Positions 27,101 through 36,431 of a DNA stretch of 64,000 nucleotides are shown here, piece by piece. Both the position numbers and the translations under genes were made by a program. Numbering within the stretch: position 1 is the stretch's first letter; each line of letters starts with the position of its first letter. Source of the stretch: Streptomyces sp. NBC_01233 (lineage in GTDB: Bacteria > Actinomycetota > Actinomycetes > Streptomycetales > Streptomycetaceae); NCBI RefSeq assembly GCF_035989305.1, contig NZ_CP108514.1:10086501-10150500 (forward strand). The letters are read 5' to 3'. The notes below the pieces were generated by a model. That model was not told the DNA's origin. It did no database searches and was given only the letters and a program-made list of their open reading frames with translations.

Positions 27101-27811
27101 TCAGACCGGGTCCTCGCCGCTCAGCGAAGGCACAGCGCGTGGACGCAGGACCATGAGCGAGCCTTCCAGCGTCGCCACCATGGCAAAGGGGAACCGGTCG
27201 AGCTCAAGACAGAGCGCAACGTCATCGGGATGGACTCCTTGGCGCACCCTCTCCGCCAGTTCGGCCGCGGCGCGCGACTCGGCAGCGCGGCGGAGGAACC
27301 CAGCAGCATCCGTCGCGGCCTCGGTGGCTCTCCGAGCGATGTACTGAGCACACGCCAGATCTTCCTCGGCCTGCCCATTTTCGCCGGTCACCACGAACGT
27401 GACGCTGTCGCTCGCGCGCGTCCGCAAGAGCCCGGCCGTTGCCTGCGCCACCACGAAGCTCGCGCACAGCACCAGCGACGCGTCCTTCACCGCAAGGGCG
27501 CCGACCGTCCCTGCCGTGGTCTTCTGCACAACGGTCCGTCCGCCAAGGTCCATGGACCGCAGCATGCCCGGGGAGTTGACGGTGTCGAACCCGGGCGCGG
27601 GCGGACCGTCTTTGAGCGCCACCCAGTCCGGGTGGCGGGCCTTGAGCGCCAGGGCCCCGTCCAGCGACTCAGCAAGAACGATCTTTTCCGCCCCCTGGGC
27701 GAAGGCCCAGGCAGCCACGGTGAAAGCACGCATGACGTCGACTACGACCGCCACGGGCGGGGCTTCGACCAGATCGGCGATGCCAAGGAAACGAGTGTCC
27801 ATTCCGCTCAT
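27101..27811 (-). CDS. 2-phosphosulfolactate phosphatase (ComB)-like protein
   Basis: A 236-aa protein of the ComB type. Family blocks are [20 protein letters not shown], the [20 protein letters not shown] block, [20 protein letters not shown] (the TTxGT loop) and [19 protein letters not shown]. ComB of methanogens dephosphorylates 2-phosphosulfolactate during coenzyme M synthesis; actinobacterial relatives have no proven role, so function here is open. The ATG at 27811 has no strong ribosome site; an alternative start (MDTRF) is three codons downstream. Confidence 0.75.
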   Translation of the reverse strand: MSGMDTRFLGIADLVEAPPVAVVVDVMRAFTVAAWAFAQGAEKIVLAESLDGALALKARHPDWVALKDGPPAPGFDTVNSPGMLRSMDLGGRTVVQKTTAGTVGALAVKDASLVLCASFVVAQATAGLLRTRASDSVTFVVTGENGQAEEDLACAQYIARRATEAATDAAGFLRRAAESRAAAELAERVRQGVHPDDVALCLELDRFPFAMVATLEGSLMVLRPRAVPSLSGEDPV

Positions 27812-27854
27812 GATCGCGCATGCCCGACCCAAGGCCCCCGGAGAGTGATGTGCG

Positions 27855-28040
27855 TTACATCGACTGCGCGGGACGCTGCCGCCAAGCCGCCTCCCGCCGA
27901 CGTACAACGGTCGAGACTGCGCCGGCGTCGAGCGCCTGGATGGTGTCCAGTGGCCGCGCATGCTCGGTGAGCAGCCGGCACCCCTCGGCGTGGACGGTGG
28001 CAGCCCGCCGCGGGTGCGGCCGTCCAGCAGCCGTGCCCAC
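27855..28040 (-). pseudogene. possible C-terminal gene remnant
   Basis: A short frame encodes [20 protein letters not shown] and then [20 protein letters not shown] before a stop. It reads like the helical tail of a real protein, but the upstream part of that frame is not protein-like and no start fits. Low confidence; no family. Confidence 0.2.
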
Positions 28041-28136
28041 CGACCGGCGGCGCCGCGACAGCGACCCGGCGGTGGTCGTGGAGGGGGCCCCGGTTCTGCG
28101 ACAGGCTGAAGCTGCGCCGTCGCAGCCGTGCGTCGG

Positions 28137-28895
28137 TCAGACTCCGACGTCATCGGTGCGGACGGCGAGGCGTCCGGCCGCTTGGCGGCGGGACAGTCGG
28201 CGGTGCTCCCGGGCGGCCCAGGAGCGGACCCGGTCGGGTTCCAGCGGCGAGCCGTGACCCACGTGGAGCCGGCCGGGGTTGAGGGCGAGCATCTTGTGCA
28301 GGCTGGCGAGGTTGGCCAGCGGGTCGTCGTGGAAGGGAGGGTTGGCCGGCCTGCCCGGGAGGAGACCCATGAAGGAATTGGCCACCAGGTCACCTGCGAC
28401 GAGGTCTCCCTGGTCGGTGAGGACGGAGATGGATCCCGCGGTGTGTCCGGGGGTGGGCATGATGCGCGCCGCGATCCCGAAGTCCTTCAGGTCTGTCTCA
28501 CCTCGTACGAGGACGTCGGGTTCCAGCGGTTCGGCCTGGATGTGGAGGTTCTTGTTCCTGGCCATGAGGCGGCCCATGGGGCCGGTGGGCAGATACGGCT
28601 CGCGGACCCGACCGGTACGGAACGGGCCGAGGTCCGCGATATGGCCGGCCACGGGTGCCCCGGTCAGGCGGTGCAGTTCCGCGGCGGAGCCGAAGTGGTC
28701 GATGTGGCCGTGGGTGATGACGATCAGTGAGATGTCGGTGGGGTCCACACCGTGCGCGGCGACCTGCTCGTGGATCTTTCTCCCGCTGCCGGGTGTTCCC
28801 GCGTCGACGATGACGGGGCGCCGGCCCAGCAGGAGGTAGGCGTTGATGTTGTGGCGGCCCATGACCGGGATGGGGATGACCTTGGTTCGGGGCAT
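28137..28895 (-). CDS. MBL-fold metallo-hydrolase
   Basis: A 252-aa metallo-beta-lactamase fold protein. The dinuclear metal motif [11 protein letters not shown] gives His62, His64, Asp66 and His67; later ligands are in [33 protein letters not shown] and LHVGHGSPL. It is most like the glyoxalase II/quorum-quenching branch; the real substrate is not deducible. GGAG precedes the ATG. It is co-directional with the downstream-facing GlxA regulator gene, 112 bp away. Confidence 0.9.
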   Translation of the reverse strand: MPRTKVIPIPVMGRHNINAYLLLGRRPVIVDAGTPGSGRKIHEQVAAHGVDPTDISLIVITHGHIDHFGSAAELHRLTGAPVAGHIADLGPFRTGRVREPYLPTGPMGRLMARNKNLHIQAEPLEPDVLVRGETDLKDFGIAARIMPTPGHTAGSISVLTDQGDLVAGDLVANSFMGLLPGRPANPPFHDDPLANLASLHKMLALNPGRLHVGHGSPLEPDRVRSWAAREHRRLSRRQAAGRLAVRTDDVGV

Positions 28896-29007
28896 GGTGC
28901 TCTCCTCGCGGTTCGTGTTGTGCGGCGTGCCGCTCGTACGGGCACGCCGGTGTTCCGCCCCTGCGGCGCTGCGCGGGGGCGGTGACTGGTCGGGTTCGGC
29001 GTGGGGG

Positions 29008-29985
29008 TCAGCGGAAGCGGCGGCGGTATTCGGCGGGGGTGGTCCCCAGGCGACGGCGGAAGGAGCGGTGCAGGCTTTCCACCGAGCCGAGGCCGCTGGC
29101 TGCGGCGACCTCTGCCAGAGGGCGGTCGCTCTCCTGGAGCAGTCGGCGAGCGGCCTCGAGTCGGGCGGCCTCGACGTAGGCGGCCGGGGTGGTCTGCGTA
29201 CGCCGGCGGAACAGCCGGTTGAAGTGGCGCACGCTCAGGTGGAGGCGTGCAGCCAGGGCTTCGGCGGAGAGGTCGCCGGTGAGGTGCTCGCCTATCCACA
29301 GGCGCAGGTCGTCGATGCGGTCACCGGCGGCGGTGGGGCCTGCGAGTGGAACGCTGAACTGACTCTGGCCACCAGGGCGTTTGACGTACATGACCATCAT
29401 CCGGGCGGTGGCGAGGGCGAGATCGGCGCCTTGGTCCTCGGCGACCATCGCGAGTGCCATGTCCAGCCCCGCCGTGATGCCGGCGCAGGTCCACACGCGG
29501 CCGGCGCGGATGAAGATCGGGTCCGGGTCGACCGTGACTCGCGGGTGGGCGGCGGCCAGTTGCGGGGCCGTGAGCCAGTGGGTCGTGGCGGACAGCCCGT
29601 CCAGCAGGCCTGCGGCGGCCAGCAGATGCGCGCCCGCACAGATCGAGCCGACCCGAGCGGTCCGGGGCGCCGCCTCACGCAGCCAGCCGGTGAGCTGGTC
29701 GTCGAGTACCGGCTCCACGCCGTCGTCCCTGACTGCGACGGCACCCGACACCAGCAGGGTGTCCATCCGGTCGAGGGCCTCGTCCAGTGTGAGGTCGGCG
29801 ATCAGCCGGACACCGCTGGATGTGGTCACCGGGCCGCCGTCGGCCGTCGCGATCCAGACGGTGTAACCGGGACGGCTACTGCCGCCGACGCGCGTGGCGA
29901 CCGAGAAGACCTCGGCAGGGCCTGTGACGTCGAGCAGCTCGACTCCGGGGAAAGCCGTGATGACGACTCTGTGCGGTGGAAGCAT
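29008..29985 (-). CDS. GlxA family transcriptional regulator (DJ-1/PfpI plus AraC HTH)
   Basis: A 325-aa regulator. Residues 1-185 are a DJ-1/PfpI domain (VVITAFPGVELLDVTGPAEV, nucleophile-elbow Cys in GSICAGAHLLAAAGLLDG). Residues 215-320 are a double AraC HTH (LSAEALAARLHLSVRHFNRL, LAEVAAASGLGSVESLHRSF). AAAGGA precedes the ATG. It is divergent from the SDR at 30290, with a 304-bp region between, and probably regulates it and/or the MBL gene. Confidence 0.93.
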   Translation of the reverse strand: MLPPHRVVITAFPGVELLDVTGPAEVFSVATRVGGSSRPGYTVWIATADGGPVTTSSGVRLIADLTLDEALDRMDTLLVSGAVAVRDDGVEPVLDDQLTGWLREAAPRTARVGSICAGAHLLAAAGLLDGLSATTHWLTAPQLAAAHPRVTVDPDPIFIRAGRVWTCAGITAGLDMALAMVAEDQGADLALATARMMVMYVKRPGGQSQFSVPLAGPTAAGDRIDDLRLWIGEHLTGDLSAEALAARLHLSVRHFNRLFRRRTQTTPAAYVEAARLEAARRLLQESDRPLAEVAAASGLGSVESLHRSFRRRLGTTPAEYRRRFR

Positions 29986-30289
29986 GCCCTGATCCTTTCG
30001 CCGCGCTTCCGTGTCCGCAATGACGAGGTTCTGTCAGATCAGGCCCTGCATATCGCAGCACCACGTCCACCCCCATCCCCCTGGCGCGACCGAGGCCGCC
30101 CGTCTCACGCAGCGGACCACCGTCGACGTGGCCTCACCCGCCTCCGCAACCGAGCACACCCTTGCCGCACGAGCAACTGCGTGCCCAGACTGGCTGGTGT
30201 GGCGACCATCGAAGCGTTATACGGATTAGCACGAGCGCGGTGCAGCTGCGGCGTCCAGGTGATCGAACTTCGACGAAGGAGCCAATGCC

Positions 30290-31021
30290 ATGCTGCTGGA
30301 GAACAAGACCGCCATCGTCTACGGCGGCGCTGGTGCGATCGGCTCCGCGGTCGCCCGCGTCTTTGCCGGCGAAGGCGCCACGGTCCACTTGGTCGGGCGC
30401 ACCCACGCACCTCTGGCGGAGCTCGCCGGCACCATCACCGAATCCGGGGGTCGCGTCGAGACCGCCACGCTCGACGCGACCGACCGCGCCGCGGTCGAGC
30501 AGCACGCCGAAGCCGTCGCCCGACACTCCAGGGGGATCGGTATCGCCTTCAACGCCACCTCCAACGACGACCTGCAAGGCACCCCGCTGGTCGACATGGC
30601 CGACGAAGACGTGCTGCGCCCCGTCACCAAGGCGGTCACCACCCACTTGACTCTGGCCACCGCCGTCGCCCGCCATATGATCCCCCGCCACACCGGAGTG
30701 ATCCTGGCCATGGGCGGCGGCCGAGAAGCCATCCCCGGCCTCGGCGGCTCCCACATTGCCTGGTCCGCCCTCTCCGGTCTGTGCCGCCAGCTCGCCGGCG
30801 AACTCGGCCCGCACGGCATCCGGGTAGCCTGGCTGCTCTCTCCCGGCTCGCCCGATCCGTCCAACCCGCCCGAGGACGACCCCGAGGCGACCGCGACCCT
30901 GCTCCACCGCCGGCCCCGTCTCGAAGACGTCGCCTACGCCGCAGCCTTCCTCGCCTCCGACCGCGCCCCGACCATGACCGCCACAGAGGTCAACGTCACC
31001 GGCGGCGCCGTCGTCGACTGA
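30290..31021 (+). CDS. SDR-family protein lacking the canonical YxxxK
   Basis: A 243-aa SDR. The cofactor loop is changed to VYGGAGAIGSAVARVF, and the family C-terminus NVTGGAVVD is present. At the active-site position the sequence is GGSHIAWSALSGLCRQLAGE, so the catalytic Tyr and Lys are missing. It may use other residues, or act without redox chemistry. GAAGGAGCC precedes the ATG. It is divergent from the GlxA regulator. Confidence 0.82.
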   Translation: MLLENKTAIVYGGAGAIGSAVARVFAGEGATVHLVGRTHAPLAELAGTITESGGRVETATLDATDRAAVEQHAEAVARHSRGIGIAFNATSNDDLQGTPLVDMADEDVLRPVTKAVTTHLTLATAVARHMIPRHTGVILAMGGGREAIPGLGGSHIAWSALSGLCRQLAGELGPHGIRVAWLLSPGSPDPSNPPEDDPEATATLLHRRPRLEDVAYAAAFLASDRAPTMTATEVNVTGGAVVD

Positions 31022-31182
31022 ACGCACTCGCCGAGCCGCCCCCGTCTCACATCGCTACGAAACCCTCGCCCCCCCCGGGTGACGATCCGACTTTCGCTCC
31101 CTGAGCTTGTCCTTCGAGGTCTGAGCCTGCGCAGAGCATTCGGACAAGAAGGTGTCCGTCTCCCGTATTACAGTCACGGCTC

Positions 31183-31839
31183 GTGACCGATGCTGCCCAC
31201 CGCACTGCTGCGGATGATGACGCACTGCTGGAGCGGCTGCATGCCCTCGCGAGGGGTGCGGAGGGCGTGGTCCCCTCCTCTGGCTGCCTCCCGGAGCAAC
31301 CGTTCCCCCCGCTCGCGATGGCCGAAGTAGAGCGCGCGGAACACAAACTCGGTTATCGGCTACCCCCATTGCTCCGGCGCATCTACACCGAGATCGGTGA
31401 CGGCGGGTTCGGACCGGAGGGCGGCCTCGCATCGCTGACGCCGCGCCGCGTTCCGCACTGGCATCTGCCGGACTGGCCGTGCGCGACCGCCATCCGCGCC
31501 GAGCGGCCAGGGTGGGGGCAGTCAGCGTCGTGGTTCTTCCTGACGGGCGGCGGCTGCACCATGGAGTGGTACGTCTCGCTGATAGCGGTTGATCACCCGG
31601 TGCTGCTTTGGGATGCCGACGGCTGGGAACCGGATGGGGGCCAGGATCCACACGACGGCCTGCGGTACGCGACGCCGTCACTGCGCCAGTGGCTGTGGAC
31701 CTGGGCAGACGGGGGCAACGTGTGGGATGAGGTGCTGGCACGACCCCACGCCGCTGGCAGGCGTTCCTCCGGCGCTTCGACCTGGCGCACACCTTCCGCC
31801 TGTTCAGACAGACCCTCGGATGGACCCACCCCTGGTTGA
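31183..31839 (+). CDS. SMI1/KNR4 (SUKH) family protein, 3' end replaced
   Basis: About 185 N-terminal residues form a SUKH domain: LAMAEVERAEHKLGYRLPPL, LLRRIYTEIGDGGFGP and SLRQWLWTWADGGNVWDEVL. Families like this often serve as immunity proteins for contact-dependent or polymorphic toxins. The start is a GTG. From about position 31740 the frame changes character (RPHAAGRRSSGASTWRTPSA), because another frame there encodes part of a transposase. The native C-terminus has therefore probably been lost in a recombination. No cognate toxin gene is visible nearby. Confidence 0.75.
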   Translation: MTDAAHRTAADDDALLERLHALARGAEGVVPSSGCLPEQPFPPLAMAEVERAEHKLGYRLPPLLRRIYTEIGDGGFGPEGGLASLTPRRVPHWHLPDWPCATAIRAERPGWGQSASWFFLTGGGCTMEWYVSLIAVDHPVLLWDADGWEPDGGQDPHDGLRYATPSLRQWLWTWADGGNVWDEVLARPHAAGRRSSGASTWRTPSACSDRPSDGPTPG

Positions 31840-31933
31840 GGGAGCCCGAAGGCGCGGCCCCTGGACCTGGCTGATCACCGCTGCCCACACCCAGCTCCGG
31901 CTCGCCCGCCCGCTGGCACGGACCTGCGGCGTG
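31746..31933 (+). pseudogene. DDE transposase C-terminal remnant, frameshifted
   Basis: One frame encodes RRWQAFLRRFDLAHTFRLFR and QTLGWTHPWLREPEG, and after a shift near 31850 another frame continues RGPWTWLITAAHTQLRLARPL. This is the C-terminal pattern of an actinomycete DDE-type transposase (family RFDLEHTF...QTLGWT...WTWL...HTQLRLARPL, from memory). The N-terminal part is absent. It joins directly to the SUKH gene. Confidence 0.65.
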
Positions 31934-31943
31934 AAGAGCAGGC

Positions 31944-32394
31944 TCAGTCGTAGAGGAGGGAGGCGGACGAGGTGGTCGCGCCTTGGCGGCCGGGCGTGGT
32001 GTAGGCGAAGTTGAGGACGGTGCGCCGCAGTCCTGGACGCTCCAGCGGGGTGACGCGGTGGGCGGTGATGTCGCTCCGCAGGAGGTAGCCGTCGGCGGGC
32101 CTGTGGTGCGCGCGCCGGGCGCCGGGCGCGTCGAGGGCGCCGAGGTTGCCGCGGCCCGGGTGGAACTCCAGCAGTCCGCCGTCCGTGTGGTGCGGTGGGG
32201 CTTCCAGGAAGAGGACCAGGGCGAGCGGGTAGTCGTCGGTGTGCGCGCCGTGGGTGTCCCCGGGGCGGTGCAGGACGTTCAGGACGTGCCGCTCGACGGG
32301 GTCGTGCACGGCGACGACCGCCTCGCCCAGGAGCGAGGAGAGCAGCCGCATCAGGTCCCGGTCCTGGTAGAGACGCGTGATCACTGGTGAGGCG
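31944..32394 (-). pseudogene. 2OG-Fe(II) oxygenase, C-terminal half only
   Basis: About 150 residues encode the jelly-roll core of an iron/2-oxoglutarate oxygenase: iron ligands His and Asp in GAHTDDYPLALVLFLEAP, the distal His in ITAHRVTPLE and the 2OG-binding Arg in LRRTVLNFAY. The frame stays open upstream, but beyond about 32394 it is antisense or out-of-frame to an IS5-type fragment, so the N-terminal part of the enzyme is missing. The open frame running to 33356 is a chance chimera of four unrelated pieces. Confidence 0.7.
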
Positions 32395-32414
32395 CGGGCG
32401 ATCTGGTGTCCGCC

Positions 32415-32583
32415 GAGCGTGGTCGGTGATGTAGCGGATCGAGTCGACGATGCGGTGCCGGGGCCATTTCTCCGGGGCGCCGCCCTTCGGGGTCTGGCAG
32501 GCCGGAGTCGGGAGGAGCGCCTTGAGCAGGGCCCATTCGAGATCACTGGTGTCGGAGGGGTAGCGGTAGTGGGGCAGCCGCAT
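32415..32583 (-). pseudogene. IS5-type transposase, N-terminal fragment
   Basis: An ATG at 32583 begins MRLPHYRYPSDTSDLEWALL and continues KALLPTPACQTPKGGAPEKW and HRIVDSIRYITD. This is the N-terminal domain of IS5-family transposases of actinomycetes (YPSDLSDxxWxxxxPLLP, GRPxxxxxRxxxDAIRY). Similarity ends near 32415, where the oxygenase remnant begins, so the element is truncated to about 55 codons. Confidence 0.7.
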
Positions 32584-32592
32584 GACGGTGCA

Positions 32593-32639
32593 GGGCCGCG
32601 ACCGGTGGGGTGGGGCCAGCTGATGGGCGGTCGCGGCCC
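32593..32639. repeat. 12-bp inverted repeat
   Basis: GGGCCGCGACCG at 32593-32604 and its exact complement at 32628-32639, separated by 23 bp. It lies between the IS5 fragment and the stop of the ORF at 32660, so it could be a terminator or an IS-end relic. Confidence 0.4.
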
Positions 32640-32659
32640 GTTGCCTCTCGTACTCCGGT

Positions 32660-32944
32660 TTACTCCAGGCTGGCCAGCAGCTGAAGGGTGGACTCGATCG
32701 CACCCATCTGCGCCATGACCGTGCGGATGTAGGGGTCGTTCGGGGTCTTCTCCTGATGCGGGAGGAGGGTTCCGGCGATGAAGTTCTCCACCCGATGGTG
32801 GACGGTCTCGAAGAACGCCCGTTCGTAGCGATCCCGGCTCACACTGCCGATCGTCTCGGGCATCCGGACAACCACCCCGCGGGCTCTGGCGCGACACCAT
32901 TTCATGCCGCCAACTCGCCCTGAGGACCCATTGCTTCGCACCAT
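32660..32944 (-). CDS. hypothetical small protein, possibly a fragment
   Basis: A 94-aa frame whose last 65 residues look genuinely coding (VSRDRYERAFFETVHHRVEN, FIAGTLLPHQEKTPNDPYIR, TVMAQMGAIESTLQLLASLE), while the first 30 do not. No start with a ribosome site is convincing, so the 5' part may have been lost. No family recognised. Confidence 0.4.
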   Translation of the reverse strand: MVRSNGSSGRVGGMKWCRARARGVVVRMPETIGSVSRDRYERAFFETVHHRVENFIAGTLLPHQEKTPNDPYIRTVMAQMGAIESTLQLLASLE

Positions 32945-33079
32945 CTGACGCCCTCCGGCCGTCCGAAAGGGCGTGTGGCCCCGGCGCGAGAAGCAGCCCT
33001 ATGGCCCCAGCATGCGCGGTCTCACATCCCGCGCTGCTGCGTGCGCGTCTATGCCAGGCCCGTTTGCGACAGGCGGGAG

Positions 33080-33356
33080 AACAGTGCGTTGCCGAGGAAG
33101 CACGTTCAACGCCAACGGTCCAGGACACTCCACACTCCGGGCAGGTGGCAGCCCTGGCACCTTGCACCGCCCGGGCCCTCGCGCCTGCCCGCCGCATCCG
33201 CCGCCAGTGCCGCGAACGGCACACCGACGTGCAGAACACCGCCGCCGCCTTCACCCTCGGCATCAATGGGCCGCCACAGCCACGGCAGAGCCGCGGCCCG
33301 GGGTCGTCGTCCGTGACCACGACCAGCTTCAGCCAGGGCGCTCCATCCCTGCCCAC
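33080..33356 (-). pseudogene. zinc-ribbon protein fragment
   Basis: From a GTG at 33356 the frame encodes two related zinc-knuckle units: LCRGCGGPL with FCTSVCRSRHWRRMRR, then CPECGVSW with HCSPACRKRAWHRRAR. This CxxC-CxxxC pattern is typical of small actinomycete zinc-finger proteins. After about 33080 the frame continues without a stop into unrelated sequence, so the native 3' end is missing. Downstream context is decayed. Confidence 0.5.
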
Positions 33357-33462
33357 GGGACCACCATGGGGGCCCAGTCAAGGCAAGCCGAAATCCCGTG
33401 GAGCCCACTTGCATGGCGTGGAATGATCTTGGCGACTGCTGACGAAAGGGAAGGCTGAAAAC

Positions 33463-34266
33463 GTGTACGTACCGTCATCTGCACGAGCTCTCGATGATGA
33501 CGAGCGTGAGCTCGTGGAGCTGGCACGCCGCACGATAGACGCGCATACCGACGCCGGGCCCGACGAAGACGGGATCCACACGATGGGCGCCGCGGTCATG
33601 GCCGCCGACTACCGGATGTTCGCCGGCGTGAACCTCTACCACTTCACCGGCGGACCCTGCGCCGAACTCGTGGCTCTGGGAGCCGCACGAGCCCAGGGCG
33701 CCCGCCAGATGCGCTGCATCGTTGCCGTGGGAAACCACGGGCGCGGGGTCATCGGCCCGTGCGGGCGCGATCGGCAGGTCTTCGTGGACTACTACCCAAC
33801 CATGCGCGTCATCGTGCCCACGCCCGCGGGGCCCAGGTCCGTTCTCGCCGCCGACCTGATGCCGCTGACTCAGCGATGGACCCCGGAAGGCATGAACGGT
33901 CTCGACCCATCGCTCTACCAAGACCCCGAGACGGCCGGTCCCCCGATCATCCGGTTCAACCCCCGCTACCTCGAAGACGTCCGCTCCGGCGCCAAGACCA
34001 AGACCACCCGCTTCCGGGACCCGGCCCAGCTCGGGCCGGCACGGCTGGTGTTCGAGAGCGACCCCGAAGTCGTCCTGCCGGCAGAGGTGACCGGCATCAG
34101 GCACTGCCTGGTCAGCGACCTCACCAACCAGGACGCCCAAGCCGAGGGGCTGACGACCGCAACCGAACTCCGGGAAGGCCTCAAGGGCCACTACGCAGAT
34201 CTGGCGGGAACCGACGAAGTCGACGTAATCACCTTCCAGATCAACGACAAGACAGGCGTCGCTTAA
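33463..34266 (+). CDS. cytidine deaminase-like / ASCH domain fusion protein
   Basis: A 267-aa two-domain protein. Residues 20-130 match cytidine/blasticidin-S deaminases: HTMGAAVMAADYRMFAGVN, catalytic Glu68 and zinc Cys66 in GGPCAELVALGAA, Cys100 in GPCGRDRQVFVDYYP. The usual third zinc Cys is Asp103. Residues 163-265 are an ASCH domain (IIRFNPRYLEDVRSGAKTKT). As I recall, E. coli YqfB uses Lys, Thr and Glu to hydrolyse N4-acetylcytidine; equivalents here are Lys178, Thr181 and Glu228. A coupled deacetylation and deamination of modified cytidine is inferred. GAAAGGGAAGG lies upstream of the start. Confidence 0.82.
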   Translation: MYVPSSARALDDDERELVELARRTIDAHTDAGPDEDGIHTMGAAVMAADYRMFAGVNLYHFTGGPCAELVALGAARAQGARQMRCIVAVGNHGRGVIGPCGRDRQVFVDYYPTMRVIVPTPAGPRSVLAADLMPLTQRWTPEGMNGLDPSLYQDPETAGPPIIRFNPRYLEDVRSGAKTKTTRFRDPAQLGPARLVFESDPEVVLPAEVTGIRHCLVSDLTNQDAQAEGLTTATELREGLKGHYADLAGTDEVDVITFQINDKTGVA

Positions 34267-34323
34267 ACCGCGGAGGCACCAGCGACGACTGGGCCGCAAG
34301 GTGACGACGAGCACGGGGGCCCC

Positions 34324-34353
34324 GTCGCTTCGGGCAGCCCCGCCCGAAGCGAC
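34324..34353 (+). terminator. hairpin terminator after the deaminase-ASCH gene
   Basis: A perfect 12-bp stem (GTCGCTTCGGGC and complement) with a 6-nt loop, 58 bp after the stop codon and immediately before the IS1182-type insertion. Confidence 0.75.
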
Positions 34354-34466
34354 AAGCCCCTGACCGCACTCAGGCGCAGCTTCTGAGCTTGACTCTGTCG
34401 GGGATCTTGGGGTTTCCCGGCGCGACAGCGTGATCAGGGGGCAAGCTCGGGTCGTTCCGTTGACCG

Positions 34467-36191
34467 ATGCAGTTGTCGAGGTGCCCGTTGTCGCTCCGTC
34501 CCCGTTCCGGTGAGCAAGTCCCGTCTCTGACCTCGCAGATCGCGCGGGCGAGCAACCCGGGCGGTACGACGGCGATGTGGGTGAGAGACCGGCTGGACGG
34601 GCTGTGGTGCGATGAGGACTTCGCGGGCTGGTACCCGCGCGACGGACGCCCCGGCATCTCGCCCGCCCAACTGGCCACCGTCTGTGTGCTGCAGTTCCTG
34701 CTTGGTCTGTCGGACCGGCAGGCAGCGGAAGCGGTCCGGTGCCGCATCGATTTCAAGTACGCGCTGGCCATGGATCTGGACGATCCCGGCTTCCACCACA
34801 GCGTGCTGGCCGACTTCCGCGAGCGCCTCGCCCAGGACGACCGCGCCGACCGTCTGCTCGACCTCGCGCTCGCCCGCCTGAAGGAGGCCGGACTCGTACG
34901 CGAGCGCACCACGCAGCGCACCGACTCCACCCACGTCCTGGCCGCGGTGCGCGACCTGACCCGGCTGGAACTGGTCACCGAGGCCGTCCGTGCCGTGCTG
35001 GAAGAAGTCGCCGGCACCGCCGGGCACCTGCTGGACGATCTGGTCGATGAGGAATGGGGGCGCCGCTACGGCCGCCCGGTCCGCCTGGGCAAGAACCCCA
35101 CCCGCCCCAAGACCAGGATCCTCGCCACCGGCAACGACGCTCTCCGGCTCCTGGAACGCCTCTACCAGCACGGGGCAGACCGAGCGTCCGGCCCCCGCGT
35201 CCAGGCCCTGCGCCAGATCATGGTGCAGAACTACTACCGCGACGCCGCAGGCCGCCTGCTCTGGCGCACCGACGAGGACGGCGGGCCCGGGCTGCCGCCC
35301 TCGTCCCGGGCGATCGTCTCTCCCTACGACACCTCGGCCCGCTACGCACGCCACGGACACATCATCAGCTGGAAAGGGTTCTCCGCTCACCTGACCGAGA
35401 CCTGTGCCCCCGACGCCCCCAACGTGATCACGGACGTGGCCACCACCGCGGCCACCACGCACGACAGCCAGGTCCTGCCCGGCATCCACACCCGCCTGCA
35501 CCACCGCGGCCTGCTGCCTGCCGAGCACCTCGTCGACAGCGGCTACACCTCCCTGGTCCACCTGGACCAGGCCGCCCGACAGCACGAGGTCACCGTCACC
35601 GGGCCGCTGCCGGGCAACCCCACCCGCCAGCACCGAAGGAACGAAGGCTTCAGCCGGGACGACTTCCACATCGACTTCGACCGCCGACAGGTGACCTGCC
35701 CCCAGGGCCAGGTCAGCCGGGGCTGGCACGGCCCCTACCCGACCTCCTCGCCCACCGCGGCCCCGCTGATCGTGGCACGGTTCACCAAGGGCCAGTGCCG
35801 GCCCTGCCCGGTCCGCGCCCAGTGCACCACCTCCCGAGAAAGCGCCCGCAACGTCGGCTTTCCCCCACGCGCACTCCGCGACCCGCAACTCCGCGTCCGC
35901 ACCGAGCAACAGACGCCCGAGTGGAAGACCCGCTACGCGGTGCGCTCCGGAGTGGAAGGCACGGTCAACGAGTTCGTCCACGGCCACGGCATGCGACGCT
36001 GCCGCTACCGAGGACAGGGCAAGGCCCACCTTCAGCACGTTCTGACTGCCATCGCCGTCAACATCGAGCGCCTCAGCGGACTGCCACCGACCGGGGAAAC
36101 ACACCCACCCCGCCAGCCGACCGCCTTCCAGAACTACCTCGATCAGCACGAGATCCCCCGGCTGAAGTCCTGGCGAACCCTCGGCAGCTGA
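34467..36191 (+). CDS. IS1182 family transposase
   Basis: A 574-aa DDE transposase of the IS1182/DUF772 type. It has [40 protein letters not shown], the catalytic Asp in [15 protein letters not shown], a later [10 protein letters not shown], a Cys cluster [11 protein letters not shown] with [12 protein letters not shown], and [20 protein letters not shown] with the C-terminal Glu. The start could also be the TTG at 34488 ([11 protein letters not shown]), which has GAGG upstream. The CDS looks intact although its right end repeat was disrupted by the IS21 insertion. Confidence 0.92.
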   Translation: MQLSRCPLSLRPRSGEQVPSLTSQIARASNPGGTTAMWVRDRLDGLWCDEDFAGWYPRDGRPGISPAQLATVCVLQFLLGLSDRQAAEAVRCRIDFKYALAMDLDDPGFHHSVLADFRERLAQDDRADRLLDLALARLKEAGLVRERTTQRTDSTHVLAAVRDLTRLELVTEAVRAVLEEVAGTAGHLLDDLVDEEWGRRYGRPVRLGKNPTRPKTRILATGNDALRLLERLYQHGADRASGPRVQALRQIMVQNYYRDAAGRLLWRTDEDGGPGLPPSSRAIVSPYDTSARYARHGHIISWKGFSAHLTETCAPDAPNVITDVATTAATTHDSQVLPGIHTRLHHRGLLPAEHLVDSGYTSLVHLDQAARQHEVTVTGPLPGNPTRQHRRNEGFSRDDFHIDFDRRQVTCPQGQVSRGWHGPYPTSSPTAAPLIVARFTKGQCRPCPVRAQCTTSRESARNVGFPPRALRDPQLRVRTEQQTPEWKTRYAVRSGVEGTVNEFVHGHGMRRCRYRGQGKAHLQHVLTAIAVNIERLSGLPPTGETHPPRQPTAFQNYLDQHEIPRLKSWRTLGS

Positions 36192-36431
36192 CCTCGGAAA
36201 CTCCAAGATCCCCGACTGTTTGTAAGGGCTTCTTTGGGCTCCAGCGCGGGAGGGTGAAGTGGCCCCACTGACGTAAGAAGTTGATCTGGCTCCACTCGCC
36301 GGTGCTTGGTGGCGCCGTGCCCTCTTTGGAGTGAATGCGGTGCTCCATCCGCTGTCCGCCGTCAGGGTGTGTCCGTCGATCACGGTCTGTCGGAGGCCGT
36401 GTTGTGGTCACGGTCGTGTCGGGAGGCCGGG

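Noticed and set aside
34434..36383. 649-codon open frame on the minus strand
   Set aside because: Fully antisense to the IS1182 transposase; Gly/Val/Ala-rich with no domain. GC third-position bias keeps the frame open.
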